Source: Cacajao melanocephalus (taxonomy: Eukaryota; Chordata; Mammalia; Primates; Pitheciidae). Taken from it: a stretch of DNA of 64,000 bases. Below the pieces are notes generated by a model. That model saw only the letters and a program-made list of their open reading frames with translations. It made no database searches and was not told the DNA's origin. The stretch is taken from the NCBI GenBank assembly GCA_963573385.1, contig CAUYLG010065858.1:80028-144027 (forward strand), written 5' to 3'. Positions 1-10,309 of the stretch are shown piece after piece (position 1 is the stretch's first letter; every line of letters begins with the position of its first letter). The position numbers and the translations under genes are program-made.

Positions 1-190
1 TGCCCTTTCTCTTTCTTTCCTTCTCCTGAACTTCTCCCTCCATTCCTTCTTTCCACCCATCCTCCATTTGTCTATTCATCCCTCTTTCATCCACTTATCC
101 AGAATCCAGCATCTCTTAGTCTCCCATCATCCATCCATCCATCCTCTCCTTCCCCCCTTCCTTTGTTGTATTTATCTTTCTTTCCATCAA
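1..190. repeat. Pyrimidine-rich, degenerate CATC low-complexity tract
   Basis: The plus strand is almost all C and T, with recurrent cctt, cttt and ccat units and a short clean catc run near 129-142. This is a decayed tetranucleotide or polypyrimidine tract, the first of three CATC-type tracts in the window (others near 9.4 and 26.8 kb). No gene is seen. Confidence 0.7.
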
Positions 191-1268
<1,078 letters not shown>

Positions 1269-1435
1269 CAAGATAAATAATACTTTAATGTAACATTTAC
1301 AAAAATAAAACTTAATGTAAAAAACCCCATGATGAACAAAATATCTACATTTTAAATAAAGACAGGATCAGTAACAGTGGTGTGCTAAGCCATATGGGAG
1401 TGTAAGGAAGAAGGAAAAATTAATACTAATCTTAG

Positions 1436-1757
1436 TTTTTTTTTGTTTTTTTTTTTTTTTTGAGAAAGAGTCCTGCGTTTTCGCCTAGGCTGGAGTGCAG
1501 GGGGGTTAACTCGGCACACAGCAGGCAACCTCTGCCTTCTGGGTTGAAGTGATCCTCCTGCCTCAGCTTCCCGAGTAGCTGGGATCACAGGCATTCACCA
1601 CCATGCCCAGCTAATTTTTTTTTCCTTTTGCATTTTTAGTAGAGACAGGGTTTCACCATGTTTGCCAGGCTGGTCTTGAACTCTTGGCCTCAGGTGATCT
1701 GCCTGCCTCAGCCTCCCAGAGTGCTGAGATCACAGGCATGAGCCACGGTGCCCGGCC
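1436..1757 (-). mobile_element. Alu SINE, full length, older
   Basis: A second antisense Alu, 168 bases after the first. It has an extended poly-T with an internal G, a damaged first box (gagaaagagtcctgcgtttt), an interrupted linker (ttttttttccttttgc) and the closing gcccggcc. The many substitutions indicate an older AluS or AluJ. The 168-base gap is AT-rich and unidentified. Confidence 0.9.
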
Positions 1758-2224
1758 TGATCTTGGATTTTTGTGCCCAAGGTGAGTGCGTACCTTGATT
1801 CACTTTAGTCCTGTCCCTGAGTGGCAGAGTCGTAGTTTGAACCCAAGGCCATGCTAATGGTATCTGTCCCAATCTCACCAGCCTCAGTAAGACATGGGGA
1901 GTCCATTCTTCCACCCTCAGTGCTCCAGGACTTCAGCAGGAATGGTGAAATTATAGGCTCCAGAAAGCCATGATTTGTAAAACAGAAGACAGGCCTTTAA
2001 TTAGAGCCAGGCGGGTGGATGGCCGGCTAATACTAAGTTCGTTCCATAATACTAAGTTCCGTAATAAGCACTGTATTCTTGAATTCACTGGCTTGATCAC
2101 ACACATTCTGGAGGCATCTTTGGAAATCTGTTCATAGAAAATAGGGTAAACAGCTATTTCTACCCTGAGAGAAGGAAAATGACTTTATAGTGGGGTGGCT
2201 GCGACAAGGGTGTGCTCTGGGGGC
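1758..2224. other. Non-repetitive stretch, nothing recognised
   Basis: No repeat, open frame or motif that I can support. A short direct repeat (taatactaagttc) occurs twice around 2028-2057. Confidence 0.4.
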
Positions 2225-2390
2225 GGCAGATCTGGGACAAACCCCACTCTACCACTCACAGGCAGTGCAGGGCTGAGCAAGCCATGGCCTTATCTGAGCC
2301 TCTGCTTTCTCATCTGTAATGGGAATGAGAACACTACCTTGTAAGTGATGGGGAAGATGAGCATCATATCCTCATGGGTTTGGTTCCAAC
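2225..2390 (+). mobile_element. MIR SINE fragment
   Basis: A decayed MIR core in sense orientation. The sequence carries the gagcctctg, tttctcatctgtaatggg and gaatgagaacactacctt landmarks of the MIR core (cctcagtttcctcatctgtaaaatggg-type). MIR is an ancient tRNA-derived mammalian SINE. Confidence 0.75.
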
Positions 2391-3060
2391 GATAACTATG
2401 TAAGATGAACACCTATCACCTACTTTTGAAAATCCCTACCTTTATAGAGTGAGGACCTGAAAACTGGGAACTCAGAAGCCAAGCAATTGATGCATTTTAT
2501 CCCAGATGTGGCCTCTCTGAGGCAGAAAGGTAACCAGCTAATGCAGAGGGTGGCGTAGGGGACAGTTAGGGAAAGGCCAACAGGTGAAGGAGAAAATACA
2601 GGAATTTTTCTCTGTCTCTCTTCCTTCTCAGGTCTCATACTCAGATGCGAAACTCTGTTCTAGCTAAAAGTCTCTGGCATGTAGAAGAGCTCGTTCTGGT
2701 CCAGGTTCCAAGGAACAAATCGGCAGGGGTTCCAGACAGCACAGATTGCAGGTTTCTGGCTGTCATCACACCTGGGAGCTGGCTAAGGTCCACGGAGTCA
2801 GGCAGGAGTGGCCGAGACAGTCACCGTGGATTCAGCCAGGGGCTGCTGCCTTGGGAGTCTTTATTTGCGCTTGCGTTGCCTTTTCTGCTTCCAAGGATAA
2901 TTACCAGGGATCTACACAAATTGGAGGCAAAGACAAGCCACTCGTAGTGTGCAAAGGACCCTGATCGTGACAGTGTAAGTAAACAAACCATTAGGAATGC
3001 GAAGATCAACAGATAACAAACAAGATCTTCTGAGCAGGGTCCATTGTTACCTGGAGGTTG
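2391..3060. other. Non-repetitive stretch, nothing recognised
   Basis: Roughly 670 bases of apparently unique sequence. Plus-strand open frames of 100 and 72 codons overlap here in different frames with a minus-strand frame of 119. No frame shows a domain or protein-like pattern, so none is called as a gene. Confidence 0.4.
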
Positions 3061-3063
3061 GAT

Positions 3064-3216
3064 CCAGTGATTCTCAGCAGGGTGGCATTGCCCATAAGGG
3101 TGTGCTCTGAAAATGTGTGAGGTTGTCACAAGGATGAGAGAGGATGCCACAGGCATGAAGTGAGCAGAGGCTGGGGACACCGGGCGACCTGCAATGCCCG
3201 AGGCAGCCCTGCTTAT
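3064..3216 (+). mobile_element. MER5A-like hAT DNA transposon fragment
   Basis: Diverged but collinear with the MER5A copy at 4863-5088: cagtgattctcagcaggg, then gttgtcacaagg, gcagaggctggggac and gcaatgcccgaggcagccc in the same order. Non-autonomous hAT-Charlie element, non-coding. It is older or more diverged than the 4.9 kb copy, and the 3-prime end is lost. Confidence 0.6.
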
Positions 3217-4085
3217 GGATAACCTTCTCTTTTCCTGCTCAGTGTTGGAATGTCCCAGTGGATACTCAGGCAGGTGAACAATAACTGGTTTAAATTAATT
3301 GTAGACATGAATTCCATTTTATATATACACCCACCGAATATCTTTTGCTAATGTTTTCATCTCTGCTGAATTTTCCAGAAATGGCAACGCTTGGTAAAGC
3401 AAGGGAAGAATTGGACTTTTCCTCTGTTCAGAACTTTACCAGGAATTATTCATCGTATTGGAAAAGTCACGCAGCTGATGGCAGTGCTGCTTGTGATAAC
3501 AGAGCTGCCAGCACACCTGTACCTCTCTATTTTTGTCACGGTCACACTCACGGCGCTTCTATGTATAGTGGAAGCATCTAACAACCTTACGGTGTTTTCT
3601 GGTGTCATCGTCGTGACCAGGTATTTGCATACTGAAACACATACGAGTTTAATAGAGACGTCCTTGTAATTATTCGTTCTACGAAAGTTAGGGAATTACA
3701 TTGATTTTTTTTTTGAAGTTACGTGCATAGTGTATTATCTGTGAATTTCATTTTACAGTACGAAGTGGTGGGAGAAGTTAACAAAACATGTATCATGTAT
3801 AAAGGGGACTTGGGTTTTGGGAGTCGTGAACCATGACCCCGAAAGGTGCACACGTTTGTACGTCTCACCCACGCAAGGTGGCCTTCTTTGACTGTCTTCT
3901 ACCTCCCTGATTAGGCTACAGATCTCTGCTTATACTTTCAGAGAATCTGCATGTTTTTTCTTTGCGGCACTTATCAGAACCGAAGCACACTTGCACCACC
4001 CTGAGAATGGGCTCCTCCTTCAGTTTTACATCCTGAGCACCTCACTCTTCCACCCACTTCTGGGCCCTGCGAACTAGCTTTGGTT
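3217..4085. other. Unique block with retained CpGs; weak exon-like segment
   Basis: No interspersed repeat recognised. Between about 3380 and 3880 the DNA holds many CpG dinucleotides (tcacg, acggcg, atcgtcg, gtacgtct), unusual for methylated non-coding mammalian DNA. A pyrimidine-rich tract ending in ttttccag at about 3358-3382 and a cag/gtattt junction near 3618 bracket a 240-base segment that is open in more than one frame, one of them hydrophobic. There is no ATG in that frame at its head and the donor is weak, so I do not call an exon. Confidence 0.35.
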
Positions 4086-4089
4086 ATTT

Positions 4090-4235
4090 GTAGAATTAGC
4101 TGTAATGCCCATCTCCCCAACCAAGCTGGGTGCTCCAGTGCAGGGATTGTGTGTGCTGCATTTATTGCTATATCTGCAGTGCCTAGCGTGGTGCCTGGTG
4201 TGTTTCAGTCACTGATTGAATGAGTGAAGGGCTAT
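4090..4235 (+). mobile_element. L2 LINE 3-prime end
   Basis: Typical L2 tail in sense orientation: tgcagggattgtgtgtgctg, then gctatatctgcagtgcctag, cgtggtgcctggtg and the closing gattgaatgagtgaa. LINE-2 is an extinct mammal-wide element; this is a 5-prime-truncated non-coding relic. Confidence 0.75.
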
Positions 4236-4534
4236 ATATTTCATATATATCACAGGCAAATAAAAATGAATACATTTTAACTTTATGGCAAGGCTCAAAG
4301 ATGATCAGCCCTGGGTCAGCACAGAGAGGGTCTGCAAAAGCAAGTAAGACCTAGTCTTCCTCCATCTGGCAATGGAAAGACAGATGCAAAGCTGAGAGGA
4401 AAGGGAGACAGGGATCCTCCCATAGCTTGGGAGAAACACGTCTACCTTAGTGGGGGCAGGTGAGCGAAGACTTCCTGCAGGAAGCACCACTTGAGTTTGT
4501 GGGGAGAAGAGTTTGCCAAGCAGCCACTGACCAC
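4236..4534. other. Non-repetitive stretch, nothing recognised
   Basis: About 300 bases with no recognised repeat, gene or motif. Confidence 0.4.
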
Positions 4535-4685
4535 ATGCTCCAATCCATTATTTTATAGATGGGGAACTGGGACTGGTTCTAGGCCCTGCTCTGCCACCAT
4601 CCCACTCTGAGACCTTGGCCAAGTCTTTCTACCTCTTTGGGCCTCAGTCTTCCCATCTTTACAATGAGATGATCTCTAGGGTCAG
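4535..4685 (+). mobile_element. MIR SINE fragment
   Basis: Sense MIR with ctctgccaccatccc, gaccttggccaagtcttt, ctacctctttgggcctcagt and tcccatctttacaatgagat in the family order. Ancient non-coding relic. Confidence 0.75.
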
Positions 4686-4862
4686 CCTCACCTCCTGGAA
4701 CAGAAGTTTCAAACTGGCAGCTCCTGGGCTGAATTCTCCTGCTCCTGGTTGTTACCTGCCGGAGGCCAGGAGGTGTTTGAGCTGCTCATGTATGTCTGAG
4801 GCCTGTGCGAAGGTTACCGACTTTGTAAATTAGATGCCAGAATTTCAAGTGCCACCTAAAAG

Positions 4863-5088
4863 CAGTGATTCTCAACCAGGGGCGATTTTGCCCCCCAGGG
4901 GACATTTGGCAATGTTTGGAAACATTTTCAGTTGTCACACCGGGTGTGGGGTTGCATGTGGGATTGGTACTGGCCTCTAATGAGTAGAGGCCAGGGATGC
5001 TGCTAAACACCCGACAATCACAGGACCGCCCCACAGTAGAGAACTCTCCAGCCCCAAATGTCACGAGTGCCGAGGTTGAGAAGCCCCA
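4863..5088 (+). mobile_element. MER5A DNA transposon, complete, with 8-bp target duplication
   Basis: Near full-length MER5A: cagtgattctcaacc at the left end, ttgccccccaggggacattt, gatgctgctaaacacc, ending in gttgagaagcccca. The octamer cctaaaag lies immediately before (4855-4862) and immediately after (5089-5096) the element. An 8-bp target-site duplication is the hallmark of hAT transposition and fixes both ends. Non-autonomous, no coding capacity. Confidence 0.92.
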
Positions 5089-5369
5089 CCTAAAAGTCAA
5101 GTCCTTCTTCTGGGCCACTCTGGCTCCCGAGAAGGACCTAGGACCCTGTGGTCTTTGTACTTGGTGACTGATCTCCAGCCGTCCTGCGCTGTCTGGAGCT
5201 GTCCTCTGACTGTACCGTCACCAGGCTTTCTCCCCAGTAGGCCCTGGCTCCCTCTAGCCTCTGCTTCCCAGGGCAGGGCCTGCCTCTCCAGCTCACATTT
5301 TGACTTTTCTGGGTCAAACCTGACAGCATCCTGGACATAGGCGCCTGTCTGTTAAGACCCCTGTTTTCC

Positions 5370-5478
5370 ACAATTGCAGACAGATGCACAGAGAGTGTCA
5401 CTAGCTTGATCAAAGTCACACAACAAACGGAGTGCTGGAGCTGGGATTTGAACCCAGGTACCCTGACCCCTACCCTCC
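5370..5478 (-). mobile_element. MIR SINE fragment
   Basis: Antisense MIR: acagacagatgcacagagag, gatcaaagtcacacaac, then ggagctgggatttgaaccca, the reverse of the tRNA-like B-box portion. Confidence 0.75.
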
Positions 5479-5739
5479 CCAGTCCATTCCCTGCAGTTTT
5501 GTTTCTGACGATTGACTTCCTTTGGGTCTGGGGTTTCTATACCTGCTCTTCTCAACATTCAAGTCTTCCTGGTTTGAACCGAGCCACAAAGTTATGTCGG
5601 AAGTGGAAACAGAAGCTGTCTTTGAGATCGTCTCCCTTGGTGATGTGCTGTGGCTTTGAGTTAGATCTCAGAAGGACTTTCTGACAATGTCACACTAGGG
5701 AGGATGGAAGAATGATATGAATGGTGGGAAACGAGGTGA

Positions 5740-5885
5740 CAGCCACAACGCAATGGTGGAAAAACGGGCTCTGCACTGGGTACCAGCATTGGAGTTTCAC
5801 TCTAGACCCAGGACAGATTCCTTCACCGCTCCAGGACTCACTTTCCCCGTCTACAGTGGGGGACACTGAGACTTCCTTAATCATG
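5740..5885 (+). mobile_element. Probable MIR SINE fragment
   Basis: Sense MIR-like order: ggctctgcactgggtacc, gacccaggacagattcc, actttccccgtctacagtgg. It is strongly diverged, so the call is tentative. Confidence 0.45.
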
Positions 5886-6234
5886 GAACTGCAAATATTT
5901 GATGGGAACATGGATGTGGAGGGCTGGCCCAGGGCTTGTTCAATGAGGGGACCTGGGGTGGCCATTAGCTCCTGGGTCCATGGAGGCAGGGGATGCCCTG
6001 GGGATTCCAGAAGGTGACAGTGTGCTCTCCTCTCCGGAGAGTGGATGAAGGTGCACCTCTCTGACTGCCTTGTTTTATCTTTGGAGAATTCTCCCCAGTG
6101 CACCTCTGCCCACTTTCAGGCCTTTATAATCCCAAGCCTTTAACCAGCAGCCCCTGGGAGTTGAGTATGTAACCAAGAAGGAAGCCCAGAGCCTCTGTTC
6201 AGCCCTTCTCTGGCTTGGACATGCTCCACATTCC

Positions 6235-6690
6235 ATGCCCATTCAGTCACCACATTCTGAGTGCTTTCTGTATGCCAGGCACTGTGCTGGGCTCTGGGAG
6301 TCACTGTCCCCAAGACAGCAAAGGAGCCATCAAACAGATTAAATGGCAGGGAGGGAGTTAGTGGGTAATGGAGAGAGTGCCAGTGGGAGAGGGGCAGAGG
6401 GTTAAGAAAGCCCCTCTGAGGATGCCTGCTAAACAGAGGTCTGAGGCCGAGCACCATGGGGCAGAGGAAACAGTGTGTGCCCTGAGATGAGAACGATTGT
6501 GTTTGGGCACCAGAAAGGAGGCCAGTGTGACTGGTGTGGAAGAAGTAAAGGACAGTGGTTGGAGATGATAATGGAGAGGCAGGTGGGTGGCAGATCAGGC
6601 AGCGCTTTGAAGGCCGGGGTGGGTGAGGAGCTTGCAATTTATTTTAAGGACCTAGAGGGAGAGGAGGCTCTGGGCCCTAAGAGAATGAAC
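6235..6690 (+). mobile_element. Ancient dispersed repeat (family not named), copy 1
   Basis: Starts with the motif ctgagtgctttctgtatgcc / aggcactgtgctgggctctg, runs through agaaagcccctctgagg and ends in an agatcaggcagcgctttgaa/gccatggtaaggac-type segment. The same ordered landmarks recur near 9.0, 23.8, 27.0, 33.6, 37.6 and 63.0 kb, showing one old family present many times in sense orientation. I recognise the pattern as a common ancient mammalian repeat but cannot assign the family. Plus-strand open frame 6475-6939 crosses it and is not a gene. Confidence 0.55.
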
Positions 6691-6839
6691 TGCCTTACTT
6701 CTTGGGAGCACCAGGGCTCATGGGAGAATCCAACAGTCACCCAACCCCCGAAACCTGGCTGGCTTCTATGCAGCCTGTCCCTGCGTCAGGAGGGGCCAAG
6801 TGACACCTCACTGCACACAGCAGCCTCATTCCTCCCTCC

Positions 6840-6945
6840 CTCTCTTTGCTCAGGCAGGATCCCCTGCCTGGAGTGGCCTCTCCTCTCTCTGATTTGCCCA
6901 CTGCTCCTCAGGAAGCCTTCTCTGGCAGCTAAAGCCTAAGGGGCC
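6840..6945 (+). mobile_element. Possible L2 fragment
   Basis: Contains gcctggagtggcctctcc and cctcaggaagccttctctgg, matching the tgcctggaatgcc and gaagccttccctga landmarks of L2. Short and tentative. Confidence 0.4.
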
Positions 6946-6984
6946 CTCCTCCTCCCAACCACTCTCCTGGCATGGAAATCCACT

Positions 6985-7127
6985 GGGGTGGTTTGCTAGC
7001 AGTGAAGATGCCAGGGCCTTCCGCAGAGATAATGATTCAGGAAGTCTGTGCTAGGACCCAGGAGTCCACATCTTTACAAACTCTTCCACGTGATTCCTTT
7101 GCCCAGCACTGGAGAGACACAGCTGCT
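6985..7127 (+). mobile_element. MER20-like hAT DNA transposon fragment
   Basis: The order ccagggccttccgcagagat, gattcaggaagtctgtg, ggacccaggagtccacatct, ttacaaactcttccacgtga parallels the MER20 interior (gggcccc...agagt, gattcagtaggtctgg, aatttgcatttctaacaag, cccaggtga). Terminal repeats are not intact, so the family name is probable rather than certain. Confidence 0.5.
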
Positions 7128-7191
7128 GGCATGTTCCCAGAGCTATTTTAGGCAGCAGGCACGCAATATGTGTGAGAAGCAGGGGGTGGGC

Positions 7192-7800
7192 TCAGTGGAA
7201 TCAGAAGGCCCTGGGTTCAAATCTCAGCTCTAACACTTACTCAGCTGGGCAATTGTGGGCAAATCAGGCAGAGCTTTGAAGGCCAGGGTGAGGAGCTTCC
7301 ACCACCTCTTAAAGCCTCCGTTTCCACGTCCGCCTCGCCTCTCCCTCGCCCTCTTCTTTTCTTTCTCGAGACAGAGTCTTGCTCTGTCACCCAGGCTAGA
7401 GTGCAGTGGCGTGATCATGCTCACTGCAACCTCCACTTTCCGGGTTCAAGCCATTCTCCTGCCTCAGCCTCCTGAGTAGCTGGGATTATAGGTGACCACC
7501 ACCACGCTGGCTAATTTTTTGTATTTTCAGTAGAGATGGGGTTTCATCATGTTGGCCAGGCTGGTCTTGAACTCCTGACCTCAGGTGATCCACTTGTCTC
7601 GGCCTCCCAAAGTGCTAGGATTATAGACGTGAGGCAATGCCCCTGGCTGAGCCTCATCTCTGAGTTTCTTCATCTCTGAGGTGGGGATAGGCACACCAAC
7701 CTCAGAGTATTGTGCAAGGGATGAAAAATGCAATGTGCCTAACCCAAGAGGAGGCCCACAGTTGGTGCATAATAAATGCAGCCTGGTCCCCACTCCACAC
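7192..7800 (+). mobile_element. MIR SINE, split by an Alu
   Basis: The left part, 7192-7262, carries ccctgggttcaaatctcagc and cacttactcagctgggcaat. The right part, 7648-7800, carries gagcctcatctctgagtttc, tcatctctgaggtggggat and ataataaatgcag. Together they give the MIR order in sense. The Alu at 7352-7647 and about 90 further bases lie between. Positions 7262-7302 repeat a stretch found at 6593-6637. Confidence 0.7.
7352..7647 (-). mobile_element. Alu SINE, full length
   Basis: Antisense Alu with a short degraded T tract (cttttctttctc), gagacagagtcttgctctgt, gtattttcagtagagatggg and a worn closing end (gaggcaatgcccctggctga). Inserted into the MIR at 7192-7800, hence younger than it. Confidence 0.92.
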
Positions 7801-7837
7801 TTGCTTCCCCCTAAGGGCAAGAATAAGGGAATGCTCT

Positions 7838-8178
7838 CTAAACCAGGGCTCAGCAAACTTTTTCTGTAAAAGGGTCACACAGTAAATATTTTAGGCTTCG
7901 GGGCCGCATGGTCTCTGTCACAACCTGTCAACTCTGCAGGGCAGCACAGACGCAGCCGTAGATAAACAGAAATGAGTTTGTGAGTTACGGCGGTGTTCCA
8001 AAAAACCCTGATGGTTCTGAAATTAAAATTTTATGTGGTTTTCACATGTCACTAAATAATATTCTTCTTTGGATGTTTTTCAGCCACTTGAAAATGTAAA
8101 AACTATTCTTAGCTTTAGGGCTGTACCAAAACAGGGGGTGGGCTAGATATGGCCCCCAGGCCCTGGATTGCTGGCCCC
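7838..8178 (+). mobile_element. hAT-type non-autonomous DNA transposon, family not named
   Basis: Recognisable ordered landmarks of a common hAT-Charlie-type element: cagggctcagcaaacttttt, gtaaatattttaggcttcgg, ggtctctgtcacaacctgtc, acagggggtgggctagatat, ggcccccaggccctgg. The outer ends are near-complementary (gggctcagcaaac versus a terminal ggattgctgg-cccc). Non-coding. Confidence 0.6.
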
Positions 8179-8204
8179 CCTACTCCAGAGGTTTTGCATG
8201 TCTT

Positions 8205-8400
8205 AGCTCAAAGGACCCTGATGAGATAGGTAGCCCTATGTTCAGATGAAGAAATGGAGTGTCAGAGAAACTGGGATCCTTGGGCAAGGTCCCACAGCAG
8301 CAATAGTAGATATTTTAGTCTTCGTGGACCATCTGGTCTCTGTTGCAAGACATCAGGCAGAGCTGGGTTCAGAGCCCCCGTTATTAACCATGGTATATTG
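8205..8400 (-). mobile_element. MIR SINE carrying a 48-bp foreign insert
   Basis: Antisense MIR: cagatgaagaaatggagtgt, cttgggcaaggtcccacagc, then after an interruption ggcagagctgggttcagagc. The interruption at about 8295-8342 (agatattttagtcttcgtgg, then tggtctctgttgcaagac) is not MIR. It resembles the hAT element 370 bases upstream. Confidence 0.6.
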
Positions 8401-8934
8401 TCTCGTGGAAGCCCCACAGGCCACAGATATACTGCATTTCAGAATGAGTGACCTCATCTCTTAAAACTAGAATCTCTTTGCCTCCATATGAGCCCAGGTG
8501 GGAAAGGCCGGGTTGGTCAGAGAGGAAAGACAGTTTTTTGAGCCCAGAGGGTGGAAGGGGGCTTCTAGGACTCCTGAGGCACAGCCCTGGACAGGCTTTG
8601 CAGTCCCCTTTCCTGAGCTGACCCTATCTGGTAGGGGTGAGCCTGCCTGAGTAATTAGGTCTGACTGCTGCGGGCCCGCTGAGGACCTTCAACTTCCCAA
8701 TGTTCTCCTCCGTCTTATTCATGTTTGGTATTTTTATTACATTATTTTGACATGACATTCCCTAAGTGACATTCAGCTAAACTGTATTTTTGTAGAATAG
8801 GGACTTGCCACTCTCGGCACTGCCGCATTCACGGTGACAGCCACGTGTCTGACATCTCCCCAAGGGTGCAATTATATGTTGACAAAAGAAAAATGTGAAA
8901 AAATTTAGTGTGGAGGGAAAAAGCTCAAGCTGTC
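8401..8934. other. Non-repetitive stretch with a palindromic E-box
   Basis: No recognised repeat. AT-rich around 8715-8790. A CACGTG E-box stands at 8842-8847 within a CpG-containing segment (ctctcggcactgccgcattc). Nothing else supportable. Confidence 0.35.
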
Positions 8935-9125
8935 TTCATTCATTCATTCATTTCCACTCATTTGTGCTGTTGGAGACACAGTGGTGAACATGATAGTGAA
9001 ATTCCTTACCGCAGTGAAGCTTACTTTCTAGTAGGGGGACCGACAATAAACAAATACACAAGATAGAAGCAGATCGTGATAAGTGCTACGAAGGAAAAAA
9101 AAAATACTGAGATAGGCTATTAAAT
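8935..9125 (+). mobile_element. Ancient dispersed repeat, copy 2 (with ATTC tract)
   Basis: Starts with an attc tetranucleotide run (8938-8953), then acacagtggtgaacatgat, gaagcttactttctagtagg, gacaataaacaaatacacaa and gatcgtgataagtgctacga, the landmark order of the unnamed family listed at 6235. Confidence 0.6.
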
Positions 9126-9149
9126 GGGGCAGAGTATGTCCCTGTTATC

Positions 9150-9345
9150 CATCCTCTCCCTTTCTTAAGGTTATAGATCCACTGATGTGTACTGGAAAAC
9201 ACGCTGCCCAGAATAAAGACTGTTTCCAGCCTCCCTTGCAGCTAGGCATGGCCAATGGATATGGCAGAAGTGAGCAGATGGCTAGGGCTTTACGTGTCCA
9301 CAGGCACAGAAGGGTGTGCCTGACACTTGCTCTTTCCCTCTTCCA
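9150..9345 (+). mobile_element. Unclassified ancient mammalian repeat
   Basis: Contains cagaataaagactgtttcc, agcctcccttgcagctaggc, atggccaatgga and agcagatggctaggg. A related sequence (acattcccgactcccttgcg...ggttagcagcag, then cctggaatgtggacttgac) occurs at 36510-36890. Family not assigned. Confidence 0.45.
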
Positions 9346-9392
9346 CCGGATAGAAATTCTTTCTCTCACTCCTCTCTTATCTCTCTTTTCCT

Positions 9393-9527
9393 ACTCCATC
9401 CATCTACCTGTCTACTTATGTACCATCTGTATGTTCATTAATCTATCCATTTGTTCATATGTTATTCATCTATTCATCCATCCATCCATCCATCTCTCCA
9501 TCCATCTCTCCATCCATCCATCCATTT
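9393..9527 (+). repeat. CATC/CCAT microsatellite
   Basis: An imperfect tetranucleotide tract becoming clean at 9472-9527 (tatccatccat-type units). Because the unit is four bases and contains no stop in any phase, a plus-strand frame stays open across it (9185-9640, a histidine/serine/isoleucine repeat). It is not a gene. Confidence 0.9.
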
Positions 9528-9634
9528 GGCAAGCATTTATGGAGAGCCTGCGGCAGATTCTGAGGATGCAAAAACTAAGTAAACTCAATCTACCCCCTCA
9601 AGAAGCCCAGAGCCCCTTCAGCAGAAGGACTGGA

Positions 9635-9705
9635 ATTTGAACTCTATGATTCCTATTATGTTTATGTTGCTTTATGAAACATAATATAAATCATAGAGTT
9701 CAAAT
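9635..9705. repeat. Fold-back inverted repeat, 29-bp arms
   Basis: Left arm 9635-9663 and right arm 9677-9705 are reverse complements: 17 perfect base pairs, a two-base mismatch, then 10 perfect, with a 13-base loop. The right arm continues into a sense MIR, so the left arm looks like an inverted copy of the MIR edge. Confidence 0.85.
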
Positions 9706-9885
9706 GCCACTCTGCCACTTTGCTCATATGATGATAGTGACTTTACCTCTCTGAACCTTAACTTTCTCATGAGTACAACAGAGATGATAATCTCTGCCTC
9801 TGAAGATTCGATGAGATCAGAAAGGTAGAGCACTTTTTACAGAGCCTGGCACACAGTAAGCATTCAGAAGACAGTTCTTATTAGC
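9690..9885 (+). mobile_element. MIR SINE
   Basis: Sense MIR: gttcaaatgccactctgcca, gtgactttacctctctgaac, gatgataatctctgcctctg, agagcctggcacacagtaag. Well preserved through the 3-prime end. Confidence 0.8.
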
Positions 9886-9889
9886 CTAG

Positions 9890-10265
9890 ATGGGAACTGG
9901 GAAGTTTCTTGGAGGCTTCTGGGCTTGACATAAAAGGATGAAAAGAATTTGGATGTGTGAGACTGGAAAAGGAGAAAGGGAATTCTGGGCAGAGGGTACA
10001 GTAAGAGCAAAGGCAAAGGGACAGGGAAATTTGGGGTTCATGGAGGAGCCAGTGGGAGAGGAGTGCTCCAGTTTCCCTCCCTGAGCAGTCTCCTGGCGGC
10101 AGGATGCAGAGACCGAAAAGGACAGGGCCAGGGTGGGGTAGGGGGGAGGTGACTGACAGGCTCAGAGGGGTGAGGACCTGCAGTCCAGGTGACCCAAATA
10201 GCCACAGGCAGACAGAACTGGGTCATGTGCATTAATCTCCACCGCCAGGCAGGCTCCACTCCACC
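9890..10265 (+). mobile_element. Probable fragment of the ancient dispersed repeat
   Basis: aattctgggcagagggtaca, gtaagagcaaaggcaaaggg and the following G-rich segment match the middle of the unnamed family (compare 33920-33960). The right part is less certain and may be unique. Confidence 0.4.
10125..10146 (+). other. Canonical G-quadruplex motif
   Basis: Four G-runs of 3, 3, 4 and 6 separated by loops of 3, 1 and 2 bases (ggg-cca-ggg-t-gggg-ta-gggggg). This meets the usual intramolecular G4 rule with very short loops. It lies in a G-rich block beside repeat-derived sequence; no gene relation can be seen. Confidence 0.6.
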
Positions 10266-10309
10266 CTCTATCTGGGCTCTCAGGCCTTCCTGGATGGGAG
10301 GAGGTTCAT

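Noticed and set aside
3383..3619. Coding exon with a hydrophobic segment
   Set aside because: The frame begins at a TTG rather than an ATG, the donor is weak (gtattt), and no neighbouring exon can be recognised. Kept only as a finding.
7192..7262. tRNA-like B-box (ggttcaaat) near 7213
   Set aside because: It is the tRNA-derived head of a MIR SINE; no cloverleaf can be formed.
9376..9530. Possible CRISPR-like array from regular short repeats
   Set aside because: Units are 4 bp with no spacers. This is a microsatellite in a mammalian genome.
9185..9640. 151-codon plus-strand open frame
   Set aside because: It is again carried by a CATC microsatellite, and its flanks are decayed repeats.
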